From: Bradyrhizobium sp. CB1015
Lineage (GTDB): Bacteria > Pseudomonadota > Alphaproteobacteria > Rhizobiales > Xanthobacteraceae
Length of the DNA: 64,000 nucleotides
Reading direction: 5' to 3'
Assembly (NCBI RefSeq): GCF_025200925.1
Contig: NZ_CP104174.1
Coordinates: 7,068,001-7,132,000 of the forward strand
This document shows, in pieces, positions 24,797-32,798 of this stretch. A program made the translations under genes and the position numbers. Within the stretch, counting starts at the first letter, position 1. The number at the start of each line of letters is the position of its first letter. The notes under the pieces were generated by a model, which ran no database searches, was not told the DNA's origin, and was given only the letters and a program-made list of their open reading frames with translations.

Positions 24797-25978
24797 ATGG
24801 CGAAATTCAACTTCCGGCTCTTCCTCACCGGCCTGCTGACCGTGGCCGCTGCGCTTGCGTTTGTCGCGTTCGATGTTCGTCAAGCGGCGGCCCAGGCGGC
24901 CTGCGAAACCGGATGCGGCGAGCCGACCCCCTACCCGACCTATTCGCCGTCGCCAACGCCGACTTATTCGCCGTCACCGACACCGACACCGACATATTCC
25001 CCGTCGCCCAACCCGTCCCCTTCGCCGAGTCCCTATCCGTCGCCCTCGCCCAGTCCGTACCCGGTACCGAGCCCGACGCCGACCGGCGCGGATTCCAGCG
25101 GCAATTCGATCGGCGGCCTCGCGGGTCAGCGCTTCAACCAGATGATCACCAATCGGGTGCTCGGCACGGTGCTGCTCGGCGTGAACGAGCAGATCAATTG
25201 CGGCGATTGCATCAGCGCGTTCGGCTCGGCCGGCTCTTTCTCGGCCGGCATCCACGGCCGCAAGGAGCTGACCAACAATCTGTCGCTGCTGGCCGGCATT
25301 GCCTACACGCACTACAACGAGGGCGGCTACAAGATCACGAGCGCACCGATCGGCGCTTTCGCGCTGCGCTACGACTTCACCGACTGGGGCTCGTCGCGCC
25401 CGTTCTTCGACGTCGGCGCGATCCTGACGCCGTGGGAGAAGGCGCGCTACACGCGCAGCTACGACACCAGTCTCGGCCCGGTGAGCGTGACAAGCTCGAC
25501 CAACGCGTCCAACTACGCCGTCTACGGCCGCGCCGGCTGGATCAGCCGCCTCTCGCCGCGCGACGAGGTCGCGGCCTCGATCGAGGTCTGGCAGCTCTGG
25601 CAACGCGTCTCCGGCTATAGCGACAATGCGGTGGCGTTCAATCCGTTCGGCGCCAGCATCGCTGATGGCACCGACCGCACCAGCCTCGTCAAGATCGGCG
25701 GCCAGTGGACGCATCTGTTCGGCAGCAACATCGAGACCAATATCAATGGCGGCTGGGTGCAGTCCTTCGCCAGCCACAGCGGCATCGTCGCCACCGTGAG
25801 CGGCCAGGACATGGTGGTGCCGACCATGGGCAACCAGGGCTGGTTCGAATATGGCGGCCGCCTTGGCTTCCGCGTGCAGAAGGGCTGGATCGTGGACCTC
25901 TTCGCCAACGGCACGCTCGGCCCGCAGCCGGTCGGCAACACCATTCATGGCGGCGTGGGACTGAGGATCAATTATTAG
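24797..25978 (+). CDS. Outer-membrane beta-barrel (autotransporter-like) with Pro/Ser/Thr-rich N-terminal stalk
   Basis: 393-aa exported protein with a signal peptide about 1-34. Next comes a short Cys pair (ACETGCGEP) and a low-complexity stalk at about residues 43-96 built of PTPTYSPSP-type units. A 290-residue domain of alternating amphipathic strands follows (SAGIHGRKELTNNLSLLAGIAYTHY, RPFFDVGAIL, NYAVYGRAGWISRL, TSLVKIGGQWTHLFGSN). It ends in GVGLRINY with a terminal aromatic, as expected of a barrel folded by BAM. The passenger is only the stalk, so this is not a classical large autotransporter. The start lies 2 bp after the FecR gene stop, so the two are co-translated. Confidence 0.75.
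   Translation: MAKFNFRLFLTGLLTVAAALAFVAFDVRQAAAQAACETGCGEPTPYPTYSPSPTPTYSPSPTPTPTYSPSPNPSPSPSPYPSPSPSPYPVPSPTPTGADSSGNSIGGLAGQRFNQMITNRVLGTVLLGVNEQINCGDCISAFGSAGSFSAGIHGRKELTNNLSLLAGIAYTHYNEGGYKITSAPIGAFALRYDFTDWGSSRPFFDVGAILTPWEKARYTRSYDTSLGPVSVTSSTNASNYAVYGRAGWISRLSPRDEVAASIEVWQLWQRVSGYSDNAVAFNPFGASIADGTDRTSLVKIGGQWTHLFGSNIETNINGGWVQSFASHSGIVATVSGQDMVVPTMGNQGWFEYGGRLGFRVQKGWIVDLFANGTLGPQPVGNTIHGGVGLRINY
24930..25085 (+). repeat. Degenerate in-frame tandem repeat coding the Pro/Ser/Thr stalk
   Basis: Short units such as ttattcgccgtc, gccgacaccgac and ccgtcgcc recur in phase and encode alternating Pro with Ser, Thr or Tyr. The repeat is a likely site of length change between strains by slippage in multiples of three. 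Confidence 0.7.
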
Positions 25979-26005
25979 CGCCGAGATTTCGCCTCAAATT
26001 CCGCC

Positions 26006-26107
26006 GTCATGCCCCGGCTTGACCGCATCCAGTACGCCGAGGCCCATCCGTTCAATCACTACCGCCTCGGAGTACTGGATCGCCCGGTCAAGCCGGGCGA
26101 TGACAGT
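26006..26107. repeat. Palindromic intergenic repeat (family D)
   Basis: Arms run gtcatgccccggcttgaccg at the left and cggtcaagccgggcgatgac at the right. Inner arms gcatccagtac and gtactggatcg, and an inner gcc/ggc-rich loop, complete it. It is an imperfect long inverted repeat in the gap between convergent genes. No second full copy is visible here. Confidence 0.75.
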
Positions 26108-26132
26108 GAGTGTGTCGCGGGAGCCCGTCGTC

Positions 26133-26621
26133 TCACGCCGCCGACTTGCCCTCGAACGCGAGCCGTAACACCTCGACGTCCAGCTTCACCATCTTCATCA
26201 TCGCCTGCATCGCGCGCGCGGCCGCGGCCTTGTCCGGGCTCGAAAGGAACTCGAACATCACCTTCGGCACCACTTGCCAGGCCACGCCCCAGCGATCCCT
26301 CAGCCAGCCGCACCGCTCCGCCTTGCCGCCATGGGCGAGAAACGTGTTCCAGACGCTGTCGACCTGGGCCTGGTCGTCGCAATGGATCATCAGCGAGATC
26401 GCGTGGGTGTATTCCATCTTCATGCCGCCATTGAGCGCGACCAACGGCTGTCCGGCCACCGTGAACTCGATGACGAGCACCGAGCCTTCCTTGCCGGACG
26501 GGCCGTCCGAAACGTTGCGCTGAACGTGCGTGATCGCCGAATTCGGGACCAGCGAGACGTAGAATTTTGCAGCGTCCTCGGCATCGCCGTTGAACCACAT
26601 GCAGGGCACGAGCTTGGACAT
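26133..26621 (-). CDS. VOC-superfamily protein, PhnB/3-demethylubiquinone methyltransferase-like fold
   Basis: 162-aa glyoxalase-fold protein. It opens SKLVPCMWFNGDAEDAAKFY and continues with NSAITHVQRNVSDGPSGKEG, VLVIEFTVAGQPLVALNGG, then HCDDQAQVDSVWNTFLAHGG and WQVVPKVMFEFLSSPDKAAA, which is the PhnB-type VOC pattern. Metal-ligand residues typical of dioxygenases are not obvious, so it may bind rather than transform a ligand. The ATG at 26621 has gaggagg 7 bp upstream. A second VOC gene starts further upstream on the same strand, with 35 bp between the two coding regions. Confidence 0.85.
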   Translation of the reverse strand: MSKLVPCMWFNGDAEDAAKFYVSLVPNSAITHVQRNVSDGPSGKEGSVLVIEFTVAGQPLVALNGGMKMEYTHAISLMIHCDDQAQVDSVWNTFLAHGGKAERCGWLRDRWGVAWQVVPKVMFEFLSSPDKAAAARAMQAMMKMVKLDVEVLRLAFEGKSAA

Positions 26622-26656
26622 GATGAATCCTCCTCTTGAAGTCTGCGGGTGTCTGC

Positions 26657-27085
26657 TCAGGCGTTCGCCAAATCGGGCTGCAGAGGGGCGGCCGAAAGAT
26701 CCATCCAGTTCACGCCCCACATGTGGCCATCCGGATCCTCGAAGCTGCGGCCGTACATGAAGCTGTATTCGTCCTTCGGGCTGGGATCGGCCACCCCGCC
26801 CGCCGCTGCGGCCTTGGCGACGATATCGTCGACATCGCTGCGGCTGTCCGCGGACAGGCAAAACAGCACCTGGTTCGAGGTCCTGGCGTCCGCAATCGGC
26901 TTTGGCGTGAACTCGCGGAATTTGTCGTGGGTCAGCAGCATGGCGAAAATGGTCTCGGAAAAGACCATGCAGCTCGCGGTCTCGTCGCTGAATTGCGGGT
27001 TCTTGACCGCGCCGACGGCCTCATAGAAGGCGGTCGCGCGCTTGAGGTCGATCACCGGCAGGTTGACGAAGATCATCTTGGGCAT
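26657..27085 (-). CDS. VOC-superfamily (glyoxalase/bleomycin-resistance fold) protein
   Basis: 142-aa VOC protein: KMIFVNLPVIDLKRATAFYE, FSDETASCMVFSETIFAMLL, VLFCLSADSRSDVDDIVAKA and the closing FEDPDGHMWGVNWMDLS with a conserved E/DPDGH. Family members include lactoylglutathione lyases and many of unknown function. The ATG at 27085 has aaggag 7 bp upstream; a longer frame to 27136 lacks a ribosome site. Probably co-transcribed with the downstream VOC gene. Confidence 0.85.
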   Translation of the reverse strand: MPKMIFVNLPVIDLKRATAFYEAVGAVKNPQFSDETASCMVFSETIFAMLLTHDKFREFTPKPIADARTSNQVLFCLSADSRSDVDDIVAKAAAAGGVADPSPKDEYSFMYGRSFEDPDGHMWGVNWMDLSAAPLQPDLANA

Positions 27086-27211
27086 CGGAAGCTCCTTGGC
27101 GGGGTTCTGCCCAAGGACGGACGGCCAGGCCGCCATCCGACACCGCTTCCGACGAAATTTTTGGACCCCGATCTGCGGGCGTCTGTCGCACCGCCACCGC
27201 CCTGAAGGGCC

Positions 27212-27730
27212 TTACTTCTTCTCGTTGGGATCGCGGTGCACCGGGTCGATCCACAGCACGGTCTCGGGCTTCTCGACCGGCTCGATGTCGAGGTTGATCG
27301 CCACCGCCTCGCCGTCGCTGCGCACCAGCACGCATTCCAGCACCTCGTCCGGGCTGGCGTTGATCTCCTGATGCGGCACGTAAGGCGGGACAAAAATGAA
27401 ATCGCCGGGGCCGGCCTCCGCGGTGAATTGCAGGCTCTCGCCCCAGCGCATGCGCGCCTTGCCCTTCACGACGTAGATGACGCTTTCGAGATGGCCGTGG
27501 TGATGCGCGCCGGTCTTGGCATCCGGCTTGATGCTGACCGTGCCCGCCCACAATTTCTGAGCGCCGACGCGGGCGAAATTGATCGCGGCCGCACGGTCCA
27601 TGCCCGGCGTCGACGGCACATTGGTATCGAGCTGATTGCCGGGAATGACGCGAACGCCATCATGCTTCCAGCGATCATCATGATGATGACCATGGTCATG
27701 GTGGGAATGCGAATGGTCATGGCCGGTCAT
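27212..27730 (-). CDS. Cupin-domain protein with His-rich metal-binding N-terminus
   Basis: 172-aa single-domain cupin. The cupin motif 1 is [20 protein letters not shown] (three His plus Glu) and motif 2 is [20 protein letters not shown], so a metal site is intact. The N-terminus [17 protein letters not shown] packs ten His among 16 residues and could store or sense zinc, nickel or cobalt. The ATG at 27730 is used because it precedes this tract directly; the upstream continuation is out of character. A short gccctgaagggc hairpin follows the stop. Metal and substrate unknown. Confidence 0.82.
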   Translation of the reverse strand: MTGHDHSHSHHDHGHHHDDRWKHDGVRVIPGNQLDTNVPSTPGMDRAAAINFARVGAQKLWAGTVSIKPDAKTGAHHHGHLESVIYVVKGKARMRWGESLQFTAEAGPGDFIFVPPYVPHQEINASPDEVLECVLVRSDGEAVAINLDIEPVEKPETVLWIDPVHRDPNEKK

Positions 27731-27858
27731 GGGACTTGCTTTCTGTTGGTTCCGTGCGCGGCAACCTAACCCAAAGCGGCGCCCGCCAGCCATACCAAAA
27801 TCGGAACTCTCGTAGCCGCCCAGCGTTGTCGTTCCAAGCAAATCGAAAGGAGATTTTC

Positions 27859-28077
27859 ATGGGCAGCACGACCGACAAGATCAAGGGCACCGCCAACGAG
27901 GCGATCGGCAAGCCCAAGCAGGGCGTCGGTGAAGCCACCGGATCCGATCGCATGAAGGGCGAGGGCGCGGTGCAGGAAGTCAAGGGCAAGGGCCAGCAGG
28001 CCATGGGCGATGCCAAGGACGCCGCGAAGGATGCGATCGATCGCGCCGCCGCTGCGGCTCGCCGCGCCGCAGAGTGA
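27859..28077 (+). CDS. CsbD-family stress protein
   Basis: 72-aa hydrophilic helical protein: [28 protein letters not shown] is the CsbD signature, and the C-terminal half is a [20 protein letters not shown] repeat-like helix ending in an Ala/Arg tail. CsbD proteins are induced by general stress; a molecular function is not known. A strong aaagg-aga ribosome site lies 8 bp before the ATG. It is followed by a strong terminator at 28101. Confidence 0.92.
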   Translation: MGSTTDKIKGTANEAIGKPKQGVGEATGSDRMKGEGAVQEVKGKGQQAMGDAKDAAKDAIDRAAAAARRAAE

Positions 28078-28100
28078 CGCGCGTAAGATTGAAATGAAAA

Positions 28101-28126
28101 GACCGGCCGCAAGGCCGGTCTTTTTT
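28101..28126 (+). terminator. Rho-independent terminator of the CsbD gene
   Basis: gaccggcc (28101-28108), loop gcaa, ggccggtc (28113-28120), then six T. A perfect 8-bp stem with a U-tract 23 bp past the stop. Confidence 0.93.
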
Positions 28127-28129
28127 GTC

Positions 28130-28167
28130 GTCATTCCGGGGCGGTGCGTAGCACCGCCCGGAATGAC
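28130..28167. repeat. Short palindromic repeat related to family B
   Basis: gtcattccgg and ccggaatgac flank gcggtgc-gta-gcaccgc. The two arms are perfect apart from one extra G. It shares the gtcattccgg/ccggaatgac ends with 11333-11412 and 15399-15478. It lies between the CsbD terminator and the convergent FKBP stop. Confidence 0.8.
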
Positions 28168-28177
28168 GGCTGCGCCG

Positions 28178-28642
28178 TCATTTCACCGCAAGCAATTCCA
28201 CGTCGAACATCAGCGTCGCGTTCGGCGGGATCACGCCGCCGGCACCGCGGACGCCGTAGCCGAGCTGCGGCGGGATGATCAGCGTGCGCTTGCCGCCGAC
28301 CTTCATCGAGGCGACGCCCTCGTCCCAGCCGGCAATGACGCGGCCTTTGCCGATCGGAAACTCGAACGGCTCCTTGCGGTCAACGGAGCTATCGAATTTC
28401 TTGCCCTTCTGGCCGTTCTCATACAGCCAGCCGGTATAGTGCATCACGCAGATCTGTCCCGGCTGCGGCGAGGCGCCGGTGCCGACGGTGGAGTCGATGA
28501 TCTGCAAGCCTGAAGCTGTGGTCATGGTCTTTCCTGCAGTCTGGGCCGAGGCCGTGGTGGAAACGAAATGCGACACGCTGGCGATCACGGTGATCGCGAG
28601 TGCCGACATCAGGGCGAGGAGCGCGCGCTGGAAACGCTGCAT
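28178..28642 (-). CDS. FKBP-type peptidyl-prolyl cis-trans isomerase, exported
   Basis: 154-aa isomerase with a signal peptide about 1-34 (LLALMSALAITVIASVSHFV, ending TASAQT) and one FKBP domain. It runs from TASGLQIIDSTVGTGASPQPGQICVMHYTGWL through KFDSSVDRKEPFEFPIGKGRVIAGWDEGVASMKVG to PPQLGYGVRGAGGVIPPNATLMFDVELL. The active-site aromatic and FD/VI/W residues are all conserved. It catalyses proline isomerisation of exported proteins, probably in the periplasm. gaagg precedes the ATG. It is convergent with CsbD and downstream of the aldehyde oxidoreductase genes but separated from them by about 60 bp. Confidence 0.93.
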   Translation of the reverse strand: MQRFQRALLALMSALAITVIASVSHFVSTTASAQTAGKTMTTASGLQIIDSTVGTGASPQPGQICVMHYTGWLYENGQKGKKFDSSVDRKEPFEFPIGKGRVIAGWDEGVASMKVGGKRTLIIPPQLGYGVRGAGGVIPPNATLMFDVELLAVK

Positions 28643-28703
28643 AAAACACCTTCCGTTTGAGGCGGGAGGTGTCTAGCCCAAGGCGGTCGCCGTTTCCACC
28701 CCT

Positions 28704-30995
28704 TTAGACCTCGATATTTTCCAGCCGGACCGGCAGCTTGCGGATGCGCTGGCCGGTGGCGTGATAGATCGCGTTGCAGATCGCCGCATTGGTGCCGACA
28801 TTGGCAAGCTCGCCGAGGCCCTTTGCGCCCACCGGGTTGATGTGATCGTCCTGCTCGGACAGCATGATCACCTCGACGCCGGGCACATCGGCATTCACGG
28901 GCACGAGGTAGTCGGCAAGATTGTCGTTGACGTAGCGCGCATTGCGCTCGTCGATCTCGGTGGCCTCCAGCAACGCCGAGGACATGCCCCAGATCAGGCC
29001 ACCCATGAGCTGGCTGCGCGCGGTGCGCGGATTCATGATCCTGCCTGCCGCGAACGCGCCGACCAGGCGGGGACAGCGGATCTCGTGCGTGAGGCGATTG
29101 ACGCGGACCTCGACGAACTCGGCACCGAAGGCGTAGGCGATCTTGTCCTTCATTTGATGGCCGCCGACCAGCCGTACCTGACCATTGTGCATGGCGCGGA
29201 AGGAGTCCATCGGCGCGCCTTCCGGCTTCCACTCGCCGTACTCTTCGACCACGCCGACGCCGAGCGCATCGAACGCCTTCTCGATATCGAGCGGACGATC
29301 GCCCTTGGCCGCCTGGGTCGACGGTGCCGGGCTGATGCCGACAGTCTCCTTGGCCTTGTCGGCGAGGCTGTCGCTCGGCATCACCGCCTTGAGCAGGCGC
29401 TGTCGGATCTGATCGCACACCATCATCACGGCCGAGCAGGTGCTGGCGGTCGAGTTGGAGCCGCCGGCAACCGGCGCGGGCGGCAGGTCGCTGTCGCCCA
29501 TGAAGACCGCGACCTTCTCCAGTGGCACGCCGAGCCGCTCGGCTGCAGTCTGTGCGATGACAGTGTAGGCGCCGGTCCCGATCTCATGACCGGCGATCTC
29601 GACGCGGGTGCGGCCGTCCCGCTGCAGGCGCACGCGCGCCGCGGACGGCGCCATCTGCGTCGGATAGCACGTGGCGGCGCAGCCGTAGCCGATCAACCAG
29701 TCGCCGTCGGACATCGATTTCGGCTGCGGCGAGCGCTGCGACCAGCCGAACGCCTTGGCGGCTTCGTCGAAACACGCCATGAGCGATCGCGACGTGTAGG
29801 GCTTGCCATCGATCGGATCCCTGGTGGCATCGTTGATACGGCGAAGCTCGACTGGATCCATGTTCAGTTTGACGGCGAGCTCGTCCAGCGCGCTCTCCAG
29901 CGCGAACAGATACGGCACCTCCGGGGGCGAACGCATGAAGCCGGGCGTGTTGCGATCGGCACGCACGATCGAGACCAGGCTATCCACGTTTGGGCAGGCA
30001 TAGAGCCGTGTCGTGGTCTTGGTTCCACCAACGCAATAGGCATCGGGGCGCGAGGAGACTTCAGCCCCCTCATGCCTCAAAGCGACCAGCCTGCCGTCCC
30101 GGCTCGCACCGAGCTTGATCTCATGCCGCGTCTCGGCGCGGTAGGTCGCGATGGTGAAGCCCTGGTCCCGGGTCGGGACCAGCTTGATCGGGCGGTTCAG
30201 GCGCCTGGCAATGGCGGCGATGATGGCGGTGCGCGGCGTCATCGAGCCGCGCGAGCCGAAACCGCCGCCGACATAGGGATTGACCACGCGCACCTTGTCG
30301 GCGTCGATGCCGAGCTGCTCGGCCACGCCGTGCTTCAGGCCATGGACATACTGGCTGCCCTCATAGATGACGAGATTGTCGCCCATCCAGGCGCAGCTGG
30401 TCGTGAACAGCTCCATCGGATTGTGGTGCTGCGTCGGCGTGTCGTAGGAAGCGGTGAGCGTGACCTCGGCCGCATCGAACGCCTTGGCGAAATCACCGAC
30501 CTCAGGGTCTTCCTTGAACTGCGAATTTTGTCCTTTCGCTGCGGCTGTCGTCGTCCCCGGCGAATCGAAGGTCGCGCTGGGCGCAGCAGCCGTATAACTG
30601 ACCTTGATGCGGTTGGCCGCTTCGCGCGCGGCCTCGTAACTCTCCGCGACCACCACGGCGATGATCTGGCCGTCATGGGCGATCTCGGCCGATTTCAGCG
30701 GCTGGATCGTGGTGCCGGCATAGCCGCCATTGCTGAACAGTTTCGACTCCTTCAGCTTCGGGGCGTTCTCGTGCGTGACGATGTCGATCACGCCGCGGAC
30801 GCGCTTGGCATCGCCAAGGTCGAAGCGGTCGATGCGGCCCTTGGCGATAGCGCTGGTGACTAGGAATGCGTAGGCCGGATTGTCCAGGGGCATGTCGGAG
30901 GCATAGGTCGCCCGCCCCGTGACCTTTGCGGCCGCATCATAGCGCGGGATGGGCTGCCCCATATTCGTCTTGGGCCCGGGAGCTGCAGCGGTCAT
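28704..30995 (-). CDS. paoC: Xanthine-dehydrogenase-family molybdopterin-binding subunit (PaoC type)
   Basis: 763-aa catalytic subunit of an aldehyde oxidoreductase using molybdenum-cytosine-dinucleotide cofactor. An Ald_Xan_dh N domain (GRATYASDMPLDNPAYAFLV) is followed by the large molybdenum-binding domains with NPYVGGGFGSRGS, GHEIGTGAYTVIAQ and VAGGSNSTAST. The catalytic Glu is in NPVGAKGLGELANVG near the C-terminus. Length and gene order match E. coli PaoC (732 aa). It starts two bases after the FAD subunit stop. The Tat signal on the small subunit exports the whole complex. Confidence 0.9.
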   Translation of the reverse strand: MTAAAPGPKTNMGQPIPRYDAAAKVTGRATYASDMPLDNPAYAFLVTSAIAKGRIDRFDLGDAKRVRGVIDIVTHENAPKLKESKLFSNGGYAGTTIQPLKSAEIAHDGQIIAVVVAESYEAAREAANRIKVSYTAAAPSATFDSPGTTTAAAKGQNSQFKEDPEVGDFAKAFDAAEVTLTASYDTPTQHHNPMELFTTSCAWMGDNLVIYEGSQYVHGLKHGVAEQLGIDADKVRVVNPYVGGGFGSRGSMTPRTAIIAAIARRLNRPIKLVPTRDQGFTIATYRAETRHEIKLGASRDGRLVALRHEGAEVSSRPDAYCVGGTKTTTRLYACPNVDSLVSIVRADRNTPGFMRSPPEVPYLFALESALDELAVKLNMDPVELRRINDATRDPIDGKPYTSRSLMACFDEAAKAFGWSQRSPQPKSMSDGDWLIGYGCAATCYPTQMAPSAARVRLQRDGRTRVEIAGHEIGTGAYTVIAQTAAERLGVPLEKVAVFMGDSDLPPAPVAGGSNSTASTCSAVMMVCDQIRQRLLKAVMPSDSLADKAKETVGISPAPSTQAAKGDRPLDIEKAFDALGVGVVEEYGEWKPEGAPMDSFRAMHNGQVRLVGGHQMKDKIAYAFGAEFVEVRVNRLTHEIRCPRLVGAFAAGRIMNPRTARSQLMGGLIWGMSSALLEATEIDERNARYVNDNLADYLVPVNADVPGVEVIMLSEQDDHINPVGAKGLGELANVGTNAAICNAIYHATGQRIRKLPVRLENIEV

Positions 30996-30997
30996 GA

Positions 30998-32014
30998 TCA
31001 GATCTCCATCGTTACGGCCTGCTGGAGCGCGCGTGCCACGACACGCTTGCCGAGCGCGATCTTGAAGCTGTTGTGCCGGCGGCCGCGGGCGTCAGCAAAG
31101 GCGGCCTCGGCCACGCGCCGTGCCAGAGCTTCGTCGAACCTCTGTCCCTTCAACAGCGCCTCGGCCTCACGTGCACGCCAGGGCACGGTGGCGACGCCAC
31201 CGAGCGCGACGCGGGCGTCCCTGATCGTGCCGTCCTGGACGTCGAGCGCGATCGCAGCTGACGACAGCGCGAATTCGTAGGATTGCCGGTCGCGCGTCTT
31301 GAGATACAGCGAGCGCGGCCAGCGGCCGGAAATCGAGAACGCCGAGATCAGCTCGCCGGGCTGAAGCGCAGTCTCGATGTCCGGCGTGTTGCCCGGCGCC
31401 TTGTGAAGCTGCGCGAACGGCATGCTGCGCGTTCCGGCCTTGCCGGTGATCTCGACCATTGCATCGAGCGCGATCAGCGCCTGTGCGAAATCGCCGGGAT
31501 ACGTCGCTATGCACTGATCGGAGGTCCCGAGCACCGCATGCATGCGGTTGACGCCGTCCATTGCCGCGCAGCCGGAGCCCGGATTGCGCTTGTTGCAGTT
31601 CTCATAGGAGACATCGCGGAAGTAGTTGCAGCGCGTTCGCTGCATCACGTTGCCGCCGAGCGTTGCCATGTTGCGCAGCTGGGCGCTTGCAGCGAGCTTC
31701 AGCGAATCCGCGATCACCGGATAGCTGCGCTGGATCTCGGCGCGCGCGGCGACGTCGGACATCTTTGCCAGCGCCCCGAGGCGCAAGCCATCGCCACCCG
31801 GCTCGATCGCGGACCAGGCCTGCGCCAGCGGATTGATATCGACGATCGCGGTGGGCCGCATCACGTCGAGCTTCATCAAATCGATCAGCGTGGTGCCGCC
31901 GGCAAGCGGCTGCGCCGCCGCCTTCGTCAGCGGATCGTTGGCGGCCGCGGCGGCGCTGAGCGCCTGCACGGCCATGTCGGGGTCTGATGCCCTCTGGTAC
32001 GAAAACGGTCGCAT
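30998..32014 (-). CDS. paoB: FAD-binding subunit of the aldehyde oxidoreductase (PaoB type)
   Basis: 338-aa molybdopterin dehydrogenase FAD subunit. FAD-binding segments are QPLAGGTTLIDLMKLDVMRP and LRNMATLGGNVMQRTRCNYF. A CNKRNPGSGCAAM insert follows, typical of PaoB, where extra cysteines bind a 4Fe-4S cluster, then the C-terminal CO_deh_flav_C domain. It carries electrons from the molybdenum and 2Fe-2S centres to FAD. It lies between the small and large subunits, with 4 bp and 2 bp gaps. Confidence 0.9.
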   Translation of the reverse strand: MRPFSYQRASDPDMAVQALSAAAAANDPLTKAAAQPLAGGTTLIDLMKLDVMRPTAIVDINPLAQAWSAIEPGGDGLRLGALAKMSDVAARAEIQRSYPVIADSLKLAASAQLRNMATLGGNVMQRTRCNYFRDVSYENCNKRNPGSGCAAMDGVNRMHAVLGTSDQCIATYPGDFAQALIALDAMVEITGKAGTRSMPFAQLHKAPGNTPDIETALQPGELISAFSISGRWPRSLYLKTRDRQSYEFALSSAAIALDVQDGTIRDARVALGGVATVPWRAREAEALLKGQRFDEALARRVAEAAFADARGRRHNSFKIALGKRVVARALQQAVTMEI

Positions 32015-32018
32015 GCGC

Positions 32019-32633
32019 CTAACCTTTCATGATCTCGGGCGCGGCCTGCTTCACGGCGGCGACGATGTTGGGATAGGCGGCGCAGCGGCAGATATTGCCG
32101 CTCATGTATTCGCGGATGTCGGCCTCGGTGCCGGCATGGCCCTCCTTCACGCAAGCGATCGCCGACATGATCTGACCGGGCGTGCAATAGCCGCACTGGA
32201 ACGCATCGTTGTCGATAAAGGCCTGCTGCATCGGATGCAGGCGGTCGTCGGTGGCGAGGCCCTCGACGGTCGTGATCTCCTGCCCCTCGGCGGCGAGTGC
32301 CAGTGTCAGGCACGACACCACGCGACGATCGTCGATCAGCACCGTGCAGGCGCCGCACTGGCCGTGGTCACAGCCCTTCTTGCTGCCGGTAAGCTTGAGA
32401 TGTTCGCGTAAGGCATCGAGCACCGTGGTGCGCACATCGATGGTCAGGCGCTTGTCCTTGCCGTTGACGTGCAGCGTGACCTCGACGGGAAGCGACGGAT
32501 CCCGCGCCGCTGGTGCCGGCGCGTCCTCCGACGCCGCGCGCGCCGTCATCGGGATCAGCGCGCTGCCAGCCGCGCCGGCCATGAAAGCGCGTCGGTCGAA
32601 TCCGGATGATCTGGAACCTGGTTTGTCGGGCAT
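32019..32633 (-). CDS. paoA: 2Fe-2S subunit of the aldehyde oxidoreductase with Tat signal (PaoA type)
   Basis: 204-aa iron-sulfur subunit. The Tat motif is FDRRAFMAGAAGSALI, so the folded complex is sent to the periplasm. Two 2Fe-2S clusters are readable: plant-type GCDHGQCGACTVLIDDRRVVSC and the helical cluster QCGYCTPGQIMSA with ICRCAAYPNIV. The ATG at 32633 has ggagg 6 bp upstream; an in-frame start at 32684 would push the Tat signal inward. First gene of paoABC. The PaoD-like chaperone that loads the cofactor in E. coli is not in the window. Confidence 0.92.
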   Translation of the reverse strand: MPDKPGSRSSGFDRRAFMAGAAGSALIPMTARAASEDAPAPAARDPSLPVEVTLHVNGKDKRLTIDVRTTVLDALREHLKLTGSKKGCDHGQCGACTVLIDDRRVVSCLTLALAAEGQEITTVEGLATDDRLHPMQQAFIDNDAFQCGYCTPGQIMSAIACVKEGHAGTEADIREYMSGNICRCAAYPNIVAAVKQAAPEIMKG

Positions 32634-32726
32634 GACAGGCCTCCGCCGCTGATCTGCAAAGCAGCGCACGCCTGCACCGCTCATCGCCCCTTAACCTGGA
32701 GCGATGGGCGCAGTTCCGGACGAGAT

Positions 32727-32758
32727 AAGGGCGGCGCAGCAAATGCCGCGCCGCCCTT
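32727..32758 (-). terminator. Probable terminator of the gamma-glutamyltransferase gene
   Basis: aagggcggcgc (32727-32737) pairs perfectly with gcgccgccctt (32748-32758) across a 10-nt loop, 40 bp past the ggt stop on the minus strand. Only TTATCT follows in the direction of transcription, so the U-tract is weak. Confidence 0.6.
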
Positions 32759-32798
32759 CGTCAACTTTTCCTGATCTCGCGCGGGGAACTGCGGGCGA

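Noticed and set aside
24930..25085. CRISPR-like short repeats
   Set aside because: Units are 6-12 bp, in phase, without spacers, and inside a coding region.
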